A stretch of 64,000 nt of DNA from NCBI RefSeq assembly GCF_009497775.1, contig NZ_CP031012.1, forward strand, positions 1,426,001 through 1,490,000, given 5' to 3'. The translations under genes and the position numbers were made by a program. A model generated the notes under the pieces. It was given only the letters and a program-made list of their open reading frames with translations. It made no database searches and was not told the DNA's origin. Positions 16,041 to 24,736 of the stretch are shown here, piece after piece. Numbering within the stretch: the first letter of the stretch is position 1; each line of letters opens with the position of its first letter. This DNA is from Alcaligenes faecalis (GTDB lineage Bacteria > Pseudomonadota > Gammaproteobacteria > Burkholderiales > Burkholderiaceae_B).

Positions 16041-16742
16041 TTAACTTTTCGCACGATGGTCAATAGGCCTTTGAATAGCGGATGTTTGGTTAGTATTCGG
16101 CTCTTGATACTTCACATTACTCATCTGCCTGGTGACGGGGTGCCAGGCGAACGCCGTTTCTGGCCGTGCGGTGCTCAACAGTTCCAGCGCCGATTCGACG
16201 CTGGTGCCTGGCGAAGTCCACTCGCGAGCGGCATCTGGCATTAAAACTACCGGCCTACGGTCGTGAATATCCACCATGCCGCCCGCACTGGCATCTGTCA
16301 CGATGGCAAAGCCGTGTTCAACGTCATCTTCCTTGCCAGGCTGCCAAGCCGTAATTGCGGCCATATAGATCGGCTCACTGTTCTTCGCATGAATAAACCA
16401 AGGTTGCTTGTCGCCAGTTTCCCCCGTCCACTCAAACCAGCCGTCTGCCGGCACAAGTACACGCTTGCCGAGTAGGCTTCGCCACATCGGCGACTTCTTC
16501 AAAATCGTGTCCAGCCGGGCGTTGATCACCGGCGAGCGCTTGTACCACTCTGGTTTGTAGCCCCAGAACAGCCTATCTATCTGATCGCTGCCATCACCGA
16601 GCTGGTGCATGACGAGGGGGCGGGTGCCAGGTGGCACGTTGTACTTCAGGCCATCTGCCAGTTTGCCAAGGTTGCGAGGATTCCAGTTCATCGACTCTAT
16701 ATAGTCAACTGGTTCGCGGGCTTGTCTAATTCGTCCACACAT
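16041..16742 (-). CDS. SRAP/YedK-type abasic-site protein (SOS response-associated)
   Basis: 233 aa from the ATG that gives MCGRI; GGAG lies 6 nt before it, and the family needs Cys at position 2 after Met removal, so the upstream in-frame starts are rejected. Catalytic and DNA-binding residues match YedK almost by number: Cys2, Asn74 (INARLD), Glu104 (GWFEW) and His160 (DIHDRRPVVL). Such proteins form a covalent thiazolidine crosslink with abasic sites in single-stranded DNA and shield them. It is downstream of a small gene that follows a LexA box, so it is probably SOS-induced. Confidence 0.93.
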   Translation of the reverse strand: MCGRIRQAREPVDYIESMNWNPRNLGKLADGLKYNVPPGTRPLVMHQLGDGSDQIDRLFWGYKPEWYKRSPVINARLDTILKKSPMWRSLLGKRVLVPADGWFEWTGETGDKQPWFIHAKNSEPIYMAAITAWQPGKEDDVEHGFAIVTDASAGGMVDIHDRRPVVLMPDAAREWTSPGTSVESALELLSTARPETAFAWHPVTRQMSNVKYQEPNTNQTSAIQRPIDHRAKS

Positions 16743-16753
16743 GCATTTCTCCA

Positions 16754-17086
16754 TCAAGATTTGGTTGCTGGATCTTGCTTGTAGCGCTGTAGGTAGTATG
16801 CCATGTCGCCGTCCCGGCCCTGTGTGCGGTGAGGGAAGTTGAGCCGGTCTCGATGTTCTGATGCACGCATATAGCCTTGGACGGCATTCTCCATTTTGAG
16901 TGCCTCAAAGAGAGGGGTGAGGCGATGCCTGTTCTCTCCCAGCCCATTTAAAGGCATGGTGCCCAAGATGGAGTAGGTAAGTACGGTCAGCTCGCGTAGG
17001 CGTTTTACCTCACGCAACAGGTTCATCACGTCCTGATTGCGCCGGTTGCCTTCTTGTATGGCTTTCAGTTCGCGGTAGGTAAGCAT
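16754..17086 (-). CDS. small unknown protein, first gene of the LexA-controlled operon
   Basis: 110 aa from the ATG at 17086. A longer reading with a GTG at 17122 would overlap the LexA box and lacks a ribosome-binding site. The N-terminal half is a charged helix (LTYRELKAIQEGNRRNQDVM, then LLREVKRLRELTVL), followed by a basic region ending YYLQRYKQDPATKS. No family recognised. It ends 11 nt before the SRAP start, so the two are one operon. A LexA box ends 9 nt upstream of its ATG. Confidence 0.7.
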   Translation of the reverse strand: MLTYRELKAIQEGNRRNQDVMNLLREVKRLRELTVLTYSILGTMPLNGLGENRHRLTPLFEALKMENAVQGYMRASEHRDRLNFPHRTQGRDGDMAYYLQRYKQDPATKS

Positions 17087-17095
17087 GGTAAATTG

Positions 17096-17111
17096 CTGTA
17101 TAAAAAAACAG
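17096..17111 (-). promoter_or_regulatory. LexA (SOS) box
   Basis: CTGT-N8-ACAG with an A/T-only centre (CTGTATAAAAAAACAG on the plus strand), within the wider TACTGT...ACAGCA context on the minus strand. It fits the LexA consensus closely and lies just upstream of the two-gene SRAP operon. Confidence 0.8.
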
Positions 17112-17157
17112 TAATTTAGCACTTAACTGCTTGACAGGTGTTACCGAGCGTGGACGC

Positions 17158-17179
17158 AAAAAAGCCCGCCCCAAGGCGG
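17158..17179 (-). terminator. intrinsic terminator for minus-strand transcription entering from the attachment-site side
   Basis: GCCCGCC/GGCGGGC stem with a short loop, followed on the minus strand by a run of T (the A run at 17157-17163). It stops leftward transcripts before the SRAP operon and sits about 20 nt beyond the stop of a minus-strand open frame. Confidence 0.75.
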
Positions 17180-17200
17180 GCGATAGGTTCCTTGCAAAGG

Positions 17201-17368
17201 TTAAATCTGCTCCGCATCGATAAATACTTGCATATATATCAACGCATTAGAATGGCCGGAAAACTCATGATTGCGGAGCGGAATAAGACTTAACCGCTTG
17301 AAAATACAGAGATTACCGTTGGAATCATAATCCGCAGGTCCCCTGTTCGAATCAGGGATGCGCCACCA
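17201..17368 (-). pseudogene. minus-strand open frame ending beside attR, possible 3' fragment of a phage gene
   Basis: Reading leftwards, a frame with no acceptable start runs through the tRNA fragment and ends at the TAA at 17201-17203, followed closely by a terminator. The phage-side part reads NGNLCIFKRLSLIPLRNHEF then SGHSNALIYMQVFIDAEQI. In the excised circle this end would be joined to the far prophage end, so it could be the C-terminus of a gene crossing attP. It may equally be a chance frame: antisense tRNA sequence is often open. Confidence 0.3.
17321..17368 (+). other. attR: 3' part of a CAU-anticodon tRNA gene (prophage right end)
   Basis: From the anticodon arm (GGAATCATAATCC) through the T arm (CCCTG-TTCGAAT-CAGGG) and acceptor strand ATGCGCC to ACCA, this is the 3' half of a tRNA with a CAT anticodon (Met type or Ile2). 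No matching 5' acceptor strand (GGCGCAT) precedes it, so the gene is incomplete. Siphophage integrases commonly use such 3' halves as cores; the intact tRNA should be at the left prophage end, outside the window. Confidence 0.75.
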
Positions 17369-17397
17369 GAATACCCCTGTTCAATCAGGACATTAAA

Positions 17398-17421
17398 GCC
17401 ACCCAGCCGGGTGGCTTTTTT
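17398..17421 (+). terminator. intrinsic terminator after the tRNA fragment
   Basis: GCCACCC (17398-17404) pairs with GGGTGGC (17409-17415) around AGCC, then six T. It is probably the original terminator of the host tRNA gene, displaced by phage insertion. Confidence 0.85.
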
Positions 17422-17690
17422 GTTTTCTGCGGCTTGGGGCAATAGAAAAAGCCGTAGTCCCATCTATGGTATGAGTTGTCACGGTATCAACAGATATTTT
17501 GCGTCTATATCCACCTTAAACTCACCTTGAAAACAGCGCGCTGCGGATGATGTTGGCACCGACATTGAATTACTATTTATCTTGATACTTTTTAATTGCA
17601 TGCTCAGGTTAAAAACGCATGCTTAAATCAACCAGAGTGTTGGTACATTTGCTGCGCTGTACGTAATTCCACATTAACTTGGGGCTACCC

Positions 17691-18380
17691 ATGAGACATG
17701 CTGAAAGACATAAGACGCACCGCACAGGCTGGCTTAGGGCCGCAGTTCTTGGGGCAAATGACGGAATTGTCTCTACGGCAAGCTTGGTCCTAGGTGTGGC
17801 AGCCACAGGAGCAAGTGCAAAGAGCATTCTTGTTGCAGGCGTCGCCAGCCTAGTGGCTGGGGCCATGTCGATGGCGGCAGGTGAGTATGTATCGGTCAGC
17901 TCGCAAGCCGATACAGAGCGTGCGGATCTTGCCCGTGAACAAGCGGAGTTGGCTAAAAACCCAGAGCAGGAACTGGCAGAGCTCACTGACATTTATGTTA
18001 ATCGAGGCTTGGATAAAAATCTGGCTGCAAGCGTAGCGGCCCAGCTAATGGCCCACGACGCAATTGGGGCCCATGCGCGAGACGAGCTGGGCTTATCAGA
18101 CACGTTGGTAGCCAAGCCCGTGCAGGCCGCATTGGCCTCGGCTTCGACTTTTGCTGCTGGAGCATTGTTCCCTTTGCTTGTGGTTCTTTTGCTCCCGACT
18201 TCTGCACTCATGTGGTACGTCGCGGGTAGTTCACTGTTCTTTCTTGCCTTTCTAGGTTTGATCGCAGCAAAGGCAGGCGGCGCTCCTTTGTTCGCCTCAA
18301 CCGCTCGCGTGACTTTTTGGGGGGCATTAGCCATGGGGTTAACGGCTGGTGTGGGTGCTTTATTTGGTGTTGCCGCTTAG
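17691..18380 (+). CDS. VIT1/CCC1-family Fe2+/Mn2+ transporter
   Basis: 229 aa from the ATG at 17691 (an in-frame TTG at 17679 is rejected). It opens HAERHKTHRTGWLRAAVLGANDG, the conserved VIT start with its acidic residue in TM1, followed by TM segments near residues 20-75 (GVASLVAGAMSMAAGEYVS, the family's TM2 signature), a charged cytoplasmic region of about 80 residues that binds metal in this family, and three C-terminal TM segments from about 150. It exports or sequesters iron or manganese. It stands alone just outside the prophage; the 270 bp upstream shows nothing else recognisable. Confidence 0.88.
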   Translation: MRHAERHKTHRTGWLRAAVLGANDGIVSTASLVLGVAATGASAKSILVAGVASLVAGAMSMAAGEYVSVSSQADTERADLAREQAELAKNPEQELAELTDIYVNRGLDKNLAASVAAQLMAHDAIGAHARDELGLSDTLVAKPVQAALASASTFAAGALFPLLVVLLLPTSALMWYVAGSSLFFLAFLGLIAAKAGGAPLFASTARVTFWGALAMGLTAGVGALFGVAA

Positions 18381-18844
18381 TCGCCGGGCATATTTCACCT
18401 TATAGGGAAAATGTCGCTATTTTGAATTTTTTTCCTTGACGGTGTTATAGGAGTCGCTGCCTACACAGGGGGAGTCTCTTGCGGTTTGGCAGCAGGAGTA
18501 AGGGCTTTTGTACAGGTTTTCTCGGCCTTTCGTCCTCTGCATTAGCTAGACTCCGGCTTGTTTAATGCGAACCACGACCCTCGTGGCTTGAAGGTCCATG
18601 AAGTCTAGCGATTAAGTGCTGAAGGCCGCGGTGCGGCTGCGAGTATTCATGGGCTTGATGGTATTTAATCGGATACTTCTGTGCTTTGAGGTGGATGGGT
18701 ATTTAGTGGAGCCATCTTTGCACCTCATAAATTCGCGCACTAACAATAAGCGAAATCGTTCTTTTGCCTGCAGCCTCCCTTTGTCTATCCTGATTCCTCG
18801 ACCTAACGGCTTATCCGGCCGCAAAAATAATCGAGGAATGCTCC
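18381..18844 (+). other. intergenic region without recognisable features
   Basis: 464 bases between the VIT gene and tauA. The short plus-strand frame starting at 18616 overlaps the tauA start, has no ribosome-binding site and no recognisable protein sequence. No clear terminator, repeat or operator was found; the tauA promoter must lie here. Confidence 0.5.
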
Positions 18845-19843
18845 ATGTCGTTGACGAGAACTCTGCAGCATCTGGGCCTGGCCTTGGCGGCCAGCGTCGT
18901 ATCTTTGACAGCCCAGGCCACCAGCCTGACGGTCGCCTATCAGACCATTCCCACTCCGTCGAACGTGCCTCAGGCAGACGGTGTTTATGAAAAAGAAACC
19001 GGCGCCAAGATCGACTGGCGCAAGTTTGATGGTGGGGCAGAAGTCATCAATGCCGTCGCTTCAGGCGACGTGCAGATTGCCTATTTAGGTTCCAGCCCCT
19101 TGGCCGCTGCGGCCAGCCGTAAATTACCTATCGAGACCTTCCTGATCGCGGCCGAACTGGGCACCAGCGAAGAGCTGGTTGTGCGTAACGGTTCGGGTAT
19201 TCAGGCTCCCCAAGATCTTGTCGGCAAGACGATTGCCACGCCTTTTGTATCGACCAGTCATTACAGTCTGCTGGCTGCGCTCAAGCATTGGAAGATCGAC
19301 CCCAAGCAGGTCAACATCATTAATCTGACGCCGGCCAATATCGTAGCGGCCTGGGCTCGTGGTGATATTGATGGTGCTTATACATGGGACCCGGCCTTGA
19401 GCAAGGCCAAGGAAAGCGGCAGGGTACTGATCAGTTCTGGCGAACTGGCCAAGCTAGGTGCGCCGACGTTTGATGTCTGGTTGGTGCGCAAGGATTTTGC
19501 GGAAAAACACCCGGATATTGTGTCGGCTTTTGCTCGTGTCACTTTGGCTTCTTACCAGAGCTACACACGTGATCCCGCCGCCTGGGTTGCCAATGCCGAC
19601 AACATCAGCAAGCTGTCCCGCTTGACTGGCGCGACGCCTCAAGAAATTCCCAATGTCCTGGCAGGCAGCGGCTTTTTATCTGCGGCTGATCAGATCAAGA
19701 CTCTGGGTCAGCCTACCGCCAAAGCCTTGGCCGATACCTCTGCCTTCCTGAAGGAGCAAGGCCGCATCGACGAGGTCTTGCCTGATTACGCGGCTTACAC
19801 CACCAGCAAATATGTCGAGGCGGCTGCCTCGCAGGCCAAGTAA
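18845..19843 (+). CDS. tauA: taurine-type ABC transporter substrate-binding protein
   Basis: 332 aa. Signal peptide at residues 1 to about 25 ([16 protein letters not shown]). The mature protein starts [19 protein letters not shown] and carries [34 protein letters not shown] and [10 protein letters not shown], the typical TauA/SsuA-type ligand-binding blocks. It captures taurine or a related alkanesulfonate in the periplasm. GAGG precedes the ATG. It is the first gene of a three-gene operon; no tauD dioxygenase follows, so desulfonation must be encoded elsewhere or the ligand differs. Confidence 0.85.
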   Translation: MSLTRTLQHLGLALAASVVSLTAQATSLTVAYQTIPTPSNVPQADGVYEKETGAKIDWRKFDGGAEVINAVASGDVQIAYLGSSPLAAAASRKLPIETFLIAAELGTSEELVVRNGSGIQAPQDLVGKTIATPFVSTSHYSLLAALKHWKIDPKQVNIINLTPANIVAAWARGDIDGAYTWDPALSKAKESGRVLISSGELAKLGAPTFDVWLVRKDFAEKHPDIVSAFARVTLASYQSYTRDPAAWVANADNISKLSRLTGATPQEIPNVLAGSGFLSAADQIKTLGQPTAKALADTSAFLKEQGRIDEVLPDYAAYTTSKYVEAAASQAK

Positions 19844-19848
19844 TTCTG

Positions 19849-20634
19849 ATGGCGCAGTTAACACTGAATCACGTCAGCGCACGTTATCCCGGTGCTGATC
19901 ATCTGGCGCTGCGAGACGTGTCGCTGCAATTGGGGCCGGGGCAGTTGGTGGTGGTGCTGGGGCCTTCGGGTAGTGGCAAGACTACCTTATTGAATCTGAT
20001 TGCTGGCTTCACCTTGCCTAGCGCTGGAACGATTACCCTGGATGGTGAACCTGTGCGCGGCCCTGGGGCTGATCGTGGTGTGGTGTTTCAGGATGATGCC
20101 TTGCTGCCTTGGCAGACGGTCCTGGAGAACGTGGCTTTTGGTTTGACGTTACGTGGGGAATCCAAGGAGCAGCGTCAGGCGGTGGCGCGTCATCAATTGG
20201 CTTTGGTGGGGCTGGACGGCTTGGAGCAGCGCCGTATCTGGCAATTGTCTGGTGGTCAGAAGCAGCGGGTGGGGATTGCTCGTTCTCTGGCGGCTGACCC
20301 GCGTGTGCTCTTGCTGGATGAGCCTTTTGGGGCGCTGGATGCCTTTACCCGAGAGCAGGCTCAGACGCTGTTGTTGAGTGTCTGGCAGCGCAGCGCCAAG
20401 CCTGTTTTTCTGATTACACACGATATTGAAGAAGCCGTGTTTCTGGCTACCGATCTGATCATTTTGGGCGGTACGCCTGGGCATGTGGTGGAGCGTTTGA
20501 CGCTGGATTTTGGGCAGCGTCACACCGATGGGCAGCCGGTGCGTCAGGTGAAGTCCTCGCCGGAGTTCATCGCGGCGCGAGAGCGTGTGCTGGAGCATGT
20601 GTTCTCGGCGCATCCCGTTGTTGCTTCGTCCTGA
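19849..20634 (+). CDS. tauB: taurine-type ABC transporter ATP-binding protein
   Basis: 261 aa, starting 5 nt after tauA. Walker [10 protein letters not shown] at residues 38-46, Q-loop within [14 protein letters not shown], signature [15 protein letters not shown], Walker [13 protein letters not shown] and H-loop in [10 protein letters not shown] are all intact. This is the nitrate/sulfonate/taurine subfamily ATPase, bound on the cytoplasmic side of TauC. Confidence 0.9.
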   Translation: MAQLTLNHVSARYPGADHLALRDVSLQLGPGQLVVVLGPSGSGKTTLLNLIAGFTLPSAGTITLDGEPVRGPGADRGVVFQDDALLPWQTVLENVAFGLTLRGESKEQRQAVARHQLALVGLDGLEQRRIWQLSGGQKQRVGIARSLAADPRVLLLDEPFGALDAFTREQAQTLLLSVWQRSAKPVFLITHDIEEAVFLATDLIILGGTPGHVVERLTLDFGQRHTDGQPVRQVKSSPEFIAARERVLEHVFSAHPVVASS

Positions 20635-20650
20635 GTTTAGGAGATTATTC

Positions 20651-21541
20651 ATGAAATCCTCTGCCGCTGGCGAGGTTCTGCAAGCAGGCGATATCGCAGG
20701 TTTGTCGGGCGCTTCGTCTTTAAGCGTGGGTGGCGATTCCAAGCCTTATCAATCAGCGTCCACCAAGCCTCGGCAAACGTCTATTGCTGTGATCAGTTTG
20801 CTCACTTTAAGTGGGGTGCTGTTTTTGTGGTGGGCCGTTACCGAGTGGGGCTATGTGGATCCGCTGTTCCTGCCCTCACCCCCGGCTGTGCTGAGTCGTG
20901 TTTTTCGACTGTTCTCGGTGGGCTATATGGATGCCACGGTCCAGCAGCATTTGGCGGCCAGTTTGTGGCGGATCAGCTTGGCATTGATTGCGGCTGTTCT
21001 GTTGGCGATTCCTACGGGTATCGCGATTGGCCGTAATCGTATTGCTCAAGGCATTCTGGACCCTTTGATTGAGTTCTATCGCCCGATTCCTCCGCTGGCG
21101 TATTTGCCTTTGATCGTGATCTGGTTTGGGATTGGCGAGTTGTCCAAAGTGCTGCTGATTTATCTGGCGATTTTTGCGCCAATCACGATTGCGACGGCTG
21201 GCGGGGTACGTAATGTGGACCCGGTGAAATTGCGTGCGGCTCAATCTCTGGGGGCGACGCGTGTTCAGTTGCTGCGTTACATCATTATCCCCAGCGCCTC
21301 GCCCGATATTTTGACGGGCCTGCGCATTGGGCTGGGAGTAGGGTGGTCGACTCTGGTGGCTTCGGAGCTGGTGGCTGCCACGCGTGGGCTGGGATTCATG
21401 GTTCAGTCAGCGGGGCAGTTTCTGGCGACTGATGTAGTGATGGCGGGGATTCTGCTTATTGCCTTGGTGGCGTTTGTGCTTGAAATCGGCTTGCGTCGTT
21501 TACAGGCCAAACTTGTTCCGTGGCACGGGCAAGCGCGTTAA
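20651..21541 (+). CDS. tauC: taurine-type ABC transporter permease
   Basis: 296 aa from the ATG at 20651, supported by TTAGGAGATTATTC; an upstream in-frame start would overlap tauB and adds unrelated residues. A polar N-terminus of about 45 residues is followed by six predicted TM segments. The EAA-type cytoplasmic loop (VDPVKLRAAQSLGATRVQLL) is present and contacts TauB. It belongs to the binding-protein-dependent permease family of sulfonate/taurine importers. Last gene of the operon; the SDR gene beyond is on the other strand. Confidence 0.9.
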   Translation: MKSSAAGEVLQAGDIAGLSGASSLSVGGDSKPYQSASTKPRQTSIAVISLLTLSGVLFLWWAVTEWGYVDPLFLPSPPAVLSRVFRLFSVGYMDATVQQHLAASLWRISLALIAAVLLAIPTGIAIGRNRIAQGILDPLIEFYRPIPPLAYLPLIVIWFGIGELSKVLLIYLAIFAPITIATAGGVRNVDPVKLRAAQSLGATRVQLLRYIIIPSASPDILTGLRIGLGVGWSTLVASELVAATRGLGFMVQSAGQFLATDVVMAGILLIALVAFVLEIGLRRLQAKLVPWHGQAR

Positions 21542-21590
21542 CCCCCCTTTATTTGGCGTGAGCACCGCAGCCTAAGCAGATTTAGCTAGC

Positions 21591-22295
21591 TCACACCGAC
21601 CGGGTCAGCCCACCATCCACCTTGATGTTCTGGCCCGTAATGTAGCCAGCTCCATCCGACAACAAGAACGCAATCGTCGCCGCAATTTCCTCGGCTTTGC
21701 CATAGCGTCCCATAGGCACGCTCTCTCGCCGTTCTTCGGTTGCAGGCAGGCTATCAATCCAGCCAGGCAGCACGTTGTTCATGCGTACATTCTTGGCTGC
21801 ATAGCTGTCCGCAAAAATCTTGGTGAAGCTGGCCAGCCCGGCGCGGAATACGGCGGAAGTAGGGAACATCTCCGCAGGCTCAAACGCCCAGGCTGTAGAA
21901 ATATTCACAATAGCCCCGCCACCTTGCGCGGCCATAATGGGGGCCACCAGTCGTGCGGGACGTACGGCATTCAGAAAGTAGACGTCCATGCCTGTGTGCC
22001 AGTCTTCGTCGCTGATCTCCAGAACCGGGCCTCGCGGGCCATGTCCGGCGGAGCTGACCAAGGCGTCGATACGCCCCCAGCGTTGCATGGTCAGGTCCAC
22101 CAGTCGCTGCAAGTCCTCGTTGGATTGATTCGATCCTGTCAGACCTATACCGCTTAACTCTTTTGCCAAGGCTTCGCCCTTGCCGGAGGAGGACAGGATG
22201 GCGACGCGGTAGCCATCTTGAGCCAGCCTGCGGGCCGCTGCGGCGCCCATGCCCGAGCCGCCTGCGCTAATAAGTGCTACTTTTTCTACAGTCAT
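21591..22295 (-). CDS. SDR-family oxidoreductase with altered active site
   Basis: 234 aa. Rossmann fold with the dinucleotide motif SAGGSGMGAA at residues 10-19 and SSAGHGPRGP in the NNAG position. The C-terminal GYITGQNIKVDGGLTRS is standard for classical SDRs. The catalytic Ser is probably in NISTAWAF, but where YxxxK is expected the sequence reads SAVFRAGLASFTK: Tyr and Lys are replaced (Ser and Arg by alignment). The protein may be a non-canonical or inactive SDR. It is divergent from a LysR gene 103 nt away, which probably controls it. Confidence 0.85.
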   Translation of the reverse strand: MTVEKVALISAGGSGMGAAAARRLAQDGYRVAILSSSGKGEALAKELSGIGLTGSNQSNEDLQRLVDLTMQRWGRIDALVSSAGHGPRGPVLEISDEDWHTGMDVYFLNAVRPARLVAPIMAAQGGGAIVNISTAWAFEPAEMFPTSAVFRAGLASFTKIFADSYAAKNVRMNNVLPGWIDSLPATEERRESVPMGRYGKAEEIAATIAFLLSDGAGYITGQNIKVDGGLTRSV

Positions 22296-22398
22296 GAGAG
22301 CCTCCGTGTGTTGAGATTGGTACTATTATTTCAGCCTAAAGCAGAAAAATCATGCGATAAATAAGCCCTCAAGGGTGTAGAAAAACTACTGACAGAAT

Positions 22399-23331
22399 AT
22401 GACCAAATCTCGCCGCTCCTTGCCTCCGCTCAATGCCTTGCGTGCTTTTGAAGTGTCTGGCCGTCGTTTGAGTTTCCGTGCCGCAGCGGATGAGCTGGGT
22501 GTGACTCAAGGTGCTGTCGCCCAGCAAGTCCGGGCCTTGGAAGAACATCTGGGGCTGGCGCTGTTTCAGCGTCATCCGCGTGGCTTGCAACTGACTTTGG
22601 CGGGCGCTGCCTATCTGGCCGAGGTAACTCGTGCTTTCGATACCCTGGCGGAGGCGACAGGGCGTTTGTTGGTGCGACCCGATTCGGTGACGATCAGTGT
22701 GACGCCTACCGTTGCTGCCAAACTATTGATCCCTCGCCTGGGGGATTTGCAAGCGATGTTGCCTGATGTGGAGTTGCGCACGGTAGCAACCGAAGCCTTG
22801 TCGGACTTCGAGCGTGATCAGGTCGATATCGCTGTACGCCTTACTCGCCCCCCGTTTGCGGCGGACCTGGAGGCACAGTTGCTGTTTCGTCAGGATTTAG
22901 TGGCTGTGGCCAGCCCCCAATTAGTGGGTAATGCCGCTCTTCCTTTGTCGTTGGAGCAGTTACGCTCTCTGCCCTTATTGCATGATGCGCAAGGTCATTG
23001 GGCTACGTTTCTGAAAACCAGTGGCAAGTTACCGGGGGCGGTATTTAATCAGACAACATTGGCTTTGGATGCGGCGATCGCGGGTCAAGGTGTGGCGTTG
23101 GCGTGCAAGGCTTTTGTGGCGACAGACCTGGCAACAGGCCGCTTGGTGCAGGTGGCGGAGGCGGGGACTTTGGGGGCGGATTTCTACTTGGTGCGCAAGC
23201 GCTCGGTATCGGCCCGAGAGTCTGTTGAGGCTGTTTGGGATTGGTGTCTGCATAGACTGTTGTTGCCTCAAGATCTGGCTACTCGGCGATTTGAAGCCGG
23301 AGGCGCTAGAGACTGCCCGGTTTATCGTTGA
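22399..23331 (+). CDS. LysR-family transcriptional regulator (GcvA-like)
   Basis: 310 aa. The N-terminal winged HTH (PPLNALRAFEVSGRRLSFRA then AADELGVTQGAVAQQVRALE, residues about 9-65) has the PPLNALRAFE opening of the GcvA/AmpR branch. The effector domain follows from about residue 95 (VTISVTPTVAAKLLIPRL). Divergent from the SDR gene, its likely target. The last 25 residues (ATRRFEAGGARDCPVYR) are not conserved in the family. Confidence 0.88.
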   Translation: MTKSRRSLPPLNALRAFEVSGRRLSFRAAADELGVTQGAVAQQVRALEEHLGLALFQRHPRGLQLTLAGAAYLAEVTRAFDTLAEATGRLLVRPDSVTISVTPTVAAKLLIPRLGDLQAMLPDVELRTVATEALSDFERDQVDIAVRLTRPPFAADLEAQLLFRQDLVAVASPQLVGNAALPLSLEQLRSLPLLHDAQGHWATFLKTSGKLPGAVFNQTTLALDAAIAGQGVALACKAFVATDLATGRLVQVAEAGTLGADFYLVRKRSVSARESVEAVWDWCLHRLLLPQDLATRRFEAGGARDCPVYR

Positions 23332-23390
23332 TCGTAATAGTGAACTTAGGCATTCAGTAAAAAACACTTACAATCGTTCTTCCCCTGTTG

Positions 23391-24665
23391 ATGCTTCACT
23401 GGCTTGATGACGGTGGCCAGGCGCAGGAATTCCGTTTTCTTTTTCTACTTCTTTCTATGGTCGCTTCCGTTCTTGTTGGCATGCTGTGCGCACATCTTTT
23501 GTGCTTCTCAGTCATGTTCTTGTTGATCAGCCGACGCTTGCCTGACAACCGGATGGGGATGGATTTCTTTGCGGCAGGTAATCTTTTGCTGGCCTTGGCC
23601 TACATCCTGCAACTGCTGGAGGGAGGCCCGGCCTGGAGCTTGCTGAGTGTCATCAATCACAACCTGACGCTGGCCTCACCCATTGCCTATTGGCTGGGTG
23701 CCATGCGGTTTTTTGGGCGGCCGGTTCCGTTGTGGCGCCCCTTGATTCTGTTTTTTGTGGCCTATGGTCTGCTGCAATGGATGGTGCAGTGGGGCCTGGG
23801 GCCGACAGCCCGTTATGCCATGTTGGCGGCAATGGCGTCTTTGCTTTTCTTGGTGATGACGATCACGGTTATTTATGGGGTACGCACGTTTGCCAAGGAC
23901 CTGCACGGGGAGATGATTTTCTTCGCCTTGCTGATTGGCGGGATCTGCATTCTTAACGCGCTCAAGTTTCTGAAAATCTTGGATGGCGGTTTGGATGCGC
24001 TGCAAATGGATAGCCGTTTCCAACTGGTTTTCTACATCTATATGTCTACGCTGGCGACGATAGTGCCGCCTTCGATTGTCTGGTTGGTGCTGCGACGGCT
24101 GACGGATGATCTGCGTAATCGGGCTGCGCGCGATCCTATGACGAATCTGTTCAATCGTCGGGGTTTGATGGAGGCGCTGCACCTGTACTTCAATACGCGC
24201 AGCGCGGTCCCTGCTTATCTGCTGCTGATCGATATCGACCATTTCAAGAAAATTAACGACAGCTATGGGCATCAGGCAGGGGATGGGGTGATTTGCCATG
24301 TTGCAGACCTCTTGTCTTCCACGGTGCGTCGCGGGGATTTGACCGGGCGTATCGGGGGCGAGGAGTTCGTGGCTATTTGCCTGGAGACCGATGAAGTCGG
24401 TGTCTGGCGTTTGGCCGAGCGTTTGCGCACCAGGCTGAAAAATGAAGTGATCAAGCTGCCAGGTCTGGAGCAGCCGTTACATTGCACGATTACGATTGGG
24501 ATTTCACCGGCGTTTCATGGTGCGCAAGGCTTGGAGGACGCGTTGCGGCAAGCGGATGTGGCGCTATACAAGGGTAAGGCGGCGGGGCGGGATCGAGTTG
24601 AAGGGGCTCCCGGCGTGGGTAGTAGGGATTTGGTTCCTATGCCTCAATCTGCTCTGGTGGAATAA
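23391..24665 (+). CDS. membrane-bound diguanylate cyclase (GGDEF)
   Basis: 424 aa. The N-terminal half has six or seven TM segments (from about residue 15 to 235). The C-terminal GGDEF domain runs from about residue 245. The active site is GGEEF in GRIGGEEFVAICLE, so catalysis of c-di-GMP synthesis is expected. An inhibitory I-site RxxD (RRGD) sits five residues before it, so product inhibition is likely. DIDHFKKINDSYGH, the metal and substrate-binding block, is intact. Start choice among TTG 23388 and ATG 23391 is uncertain. It appears monocistronic. Confidence 0.9.
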   Translation: MLHWLDDGGQAQEFRFLFLLLSMVASVLVGMLCAHLLCFSVMFLLISRRLPDNRMGMDFFAAGNLLLALAYILQLLEGGPAWSLLSVINHNLTLASPIAYWLGAMRFFGRPVPLWRPLILFFVAYGLLQWMVQWGLGPTARYAMLAAMASLLFLVMTITVIYGVRTFAKDLHGEMIFFALLIGGICILNALKFLKILDGGLDALQMDSRFQLVFYIYMSTLATIVPPSIVWLVLRRLTDDLRNRAARDPMTNLFNRRGLMEALHLYFNTRSAVPAYLLLIDIDHFKKINDSYGHQAGDGVICHVADLLSSTVRRGDLTGRIGGEEFVAICLETDEVGVWRLAERLRTRLKNEVIKLPGLEQPLHCTITIGISPAFHGAQGLEDALRQADVALYKGKAAGRDRVEGAPGVGSRDLVPMPQSALVE

Positions 24666-24736
24666 CAGCCGGACGAGGGTAGTAAGACTGTGGCAAGGGA
24701 GCAGGCCACATCCCCCGGATGTGGCCTGCATGGAGT

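Noticed and set aside
17292..17368. Complete tRNA gene
   Set aside because: The 3' half is perfect but there is no complementary 5' acceptor strand or D arm upstream; it is a phage attachment-site duplicate.
1..17368. Insertion sequence or transposase
   Set aside because: No transposase-like protein and no terminal inverted repeats were seen in the phage region or in the chromosomal part.
18616..18990. 124-codon plus-strand frame before tauA
   Set aside because: Overlaps the tauA start, lacks a ribosome-binding site and any recognisable pattern.
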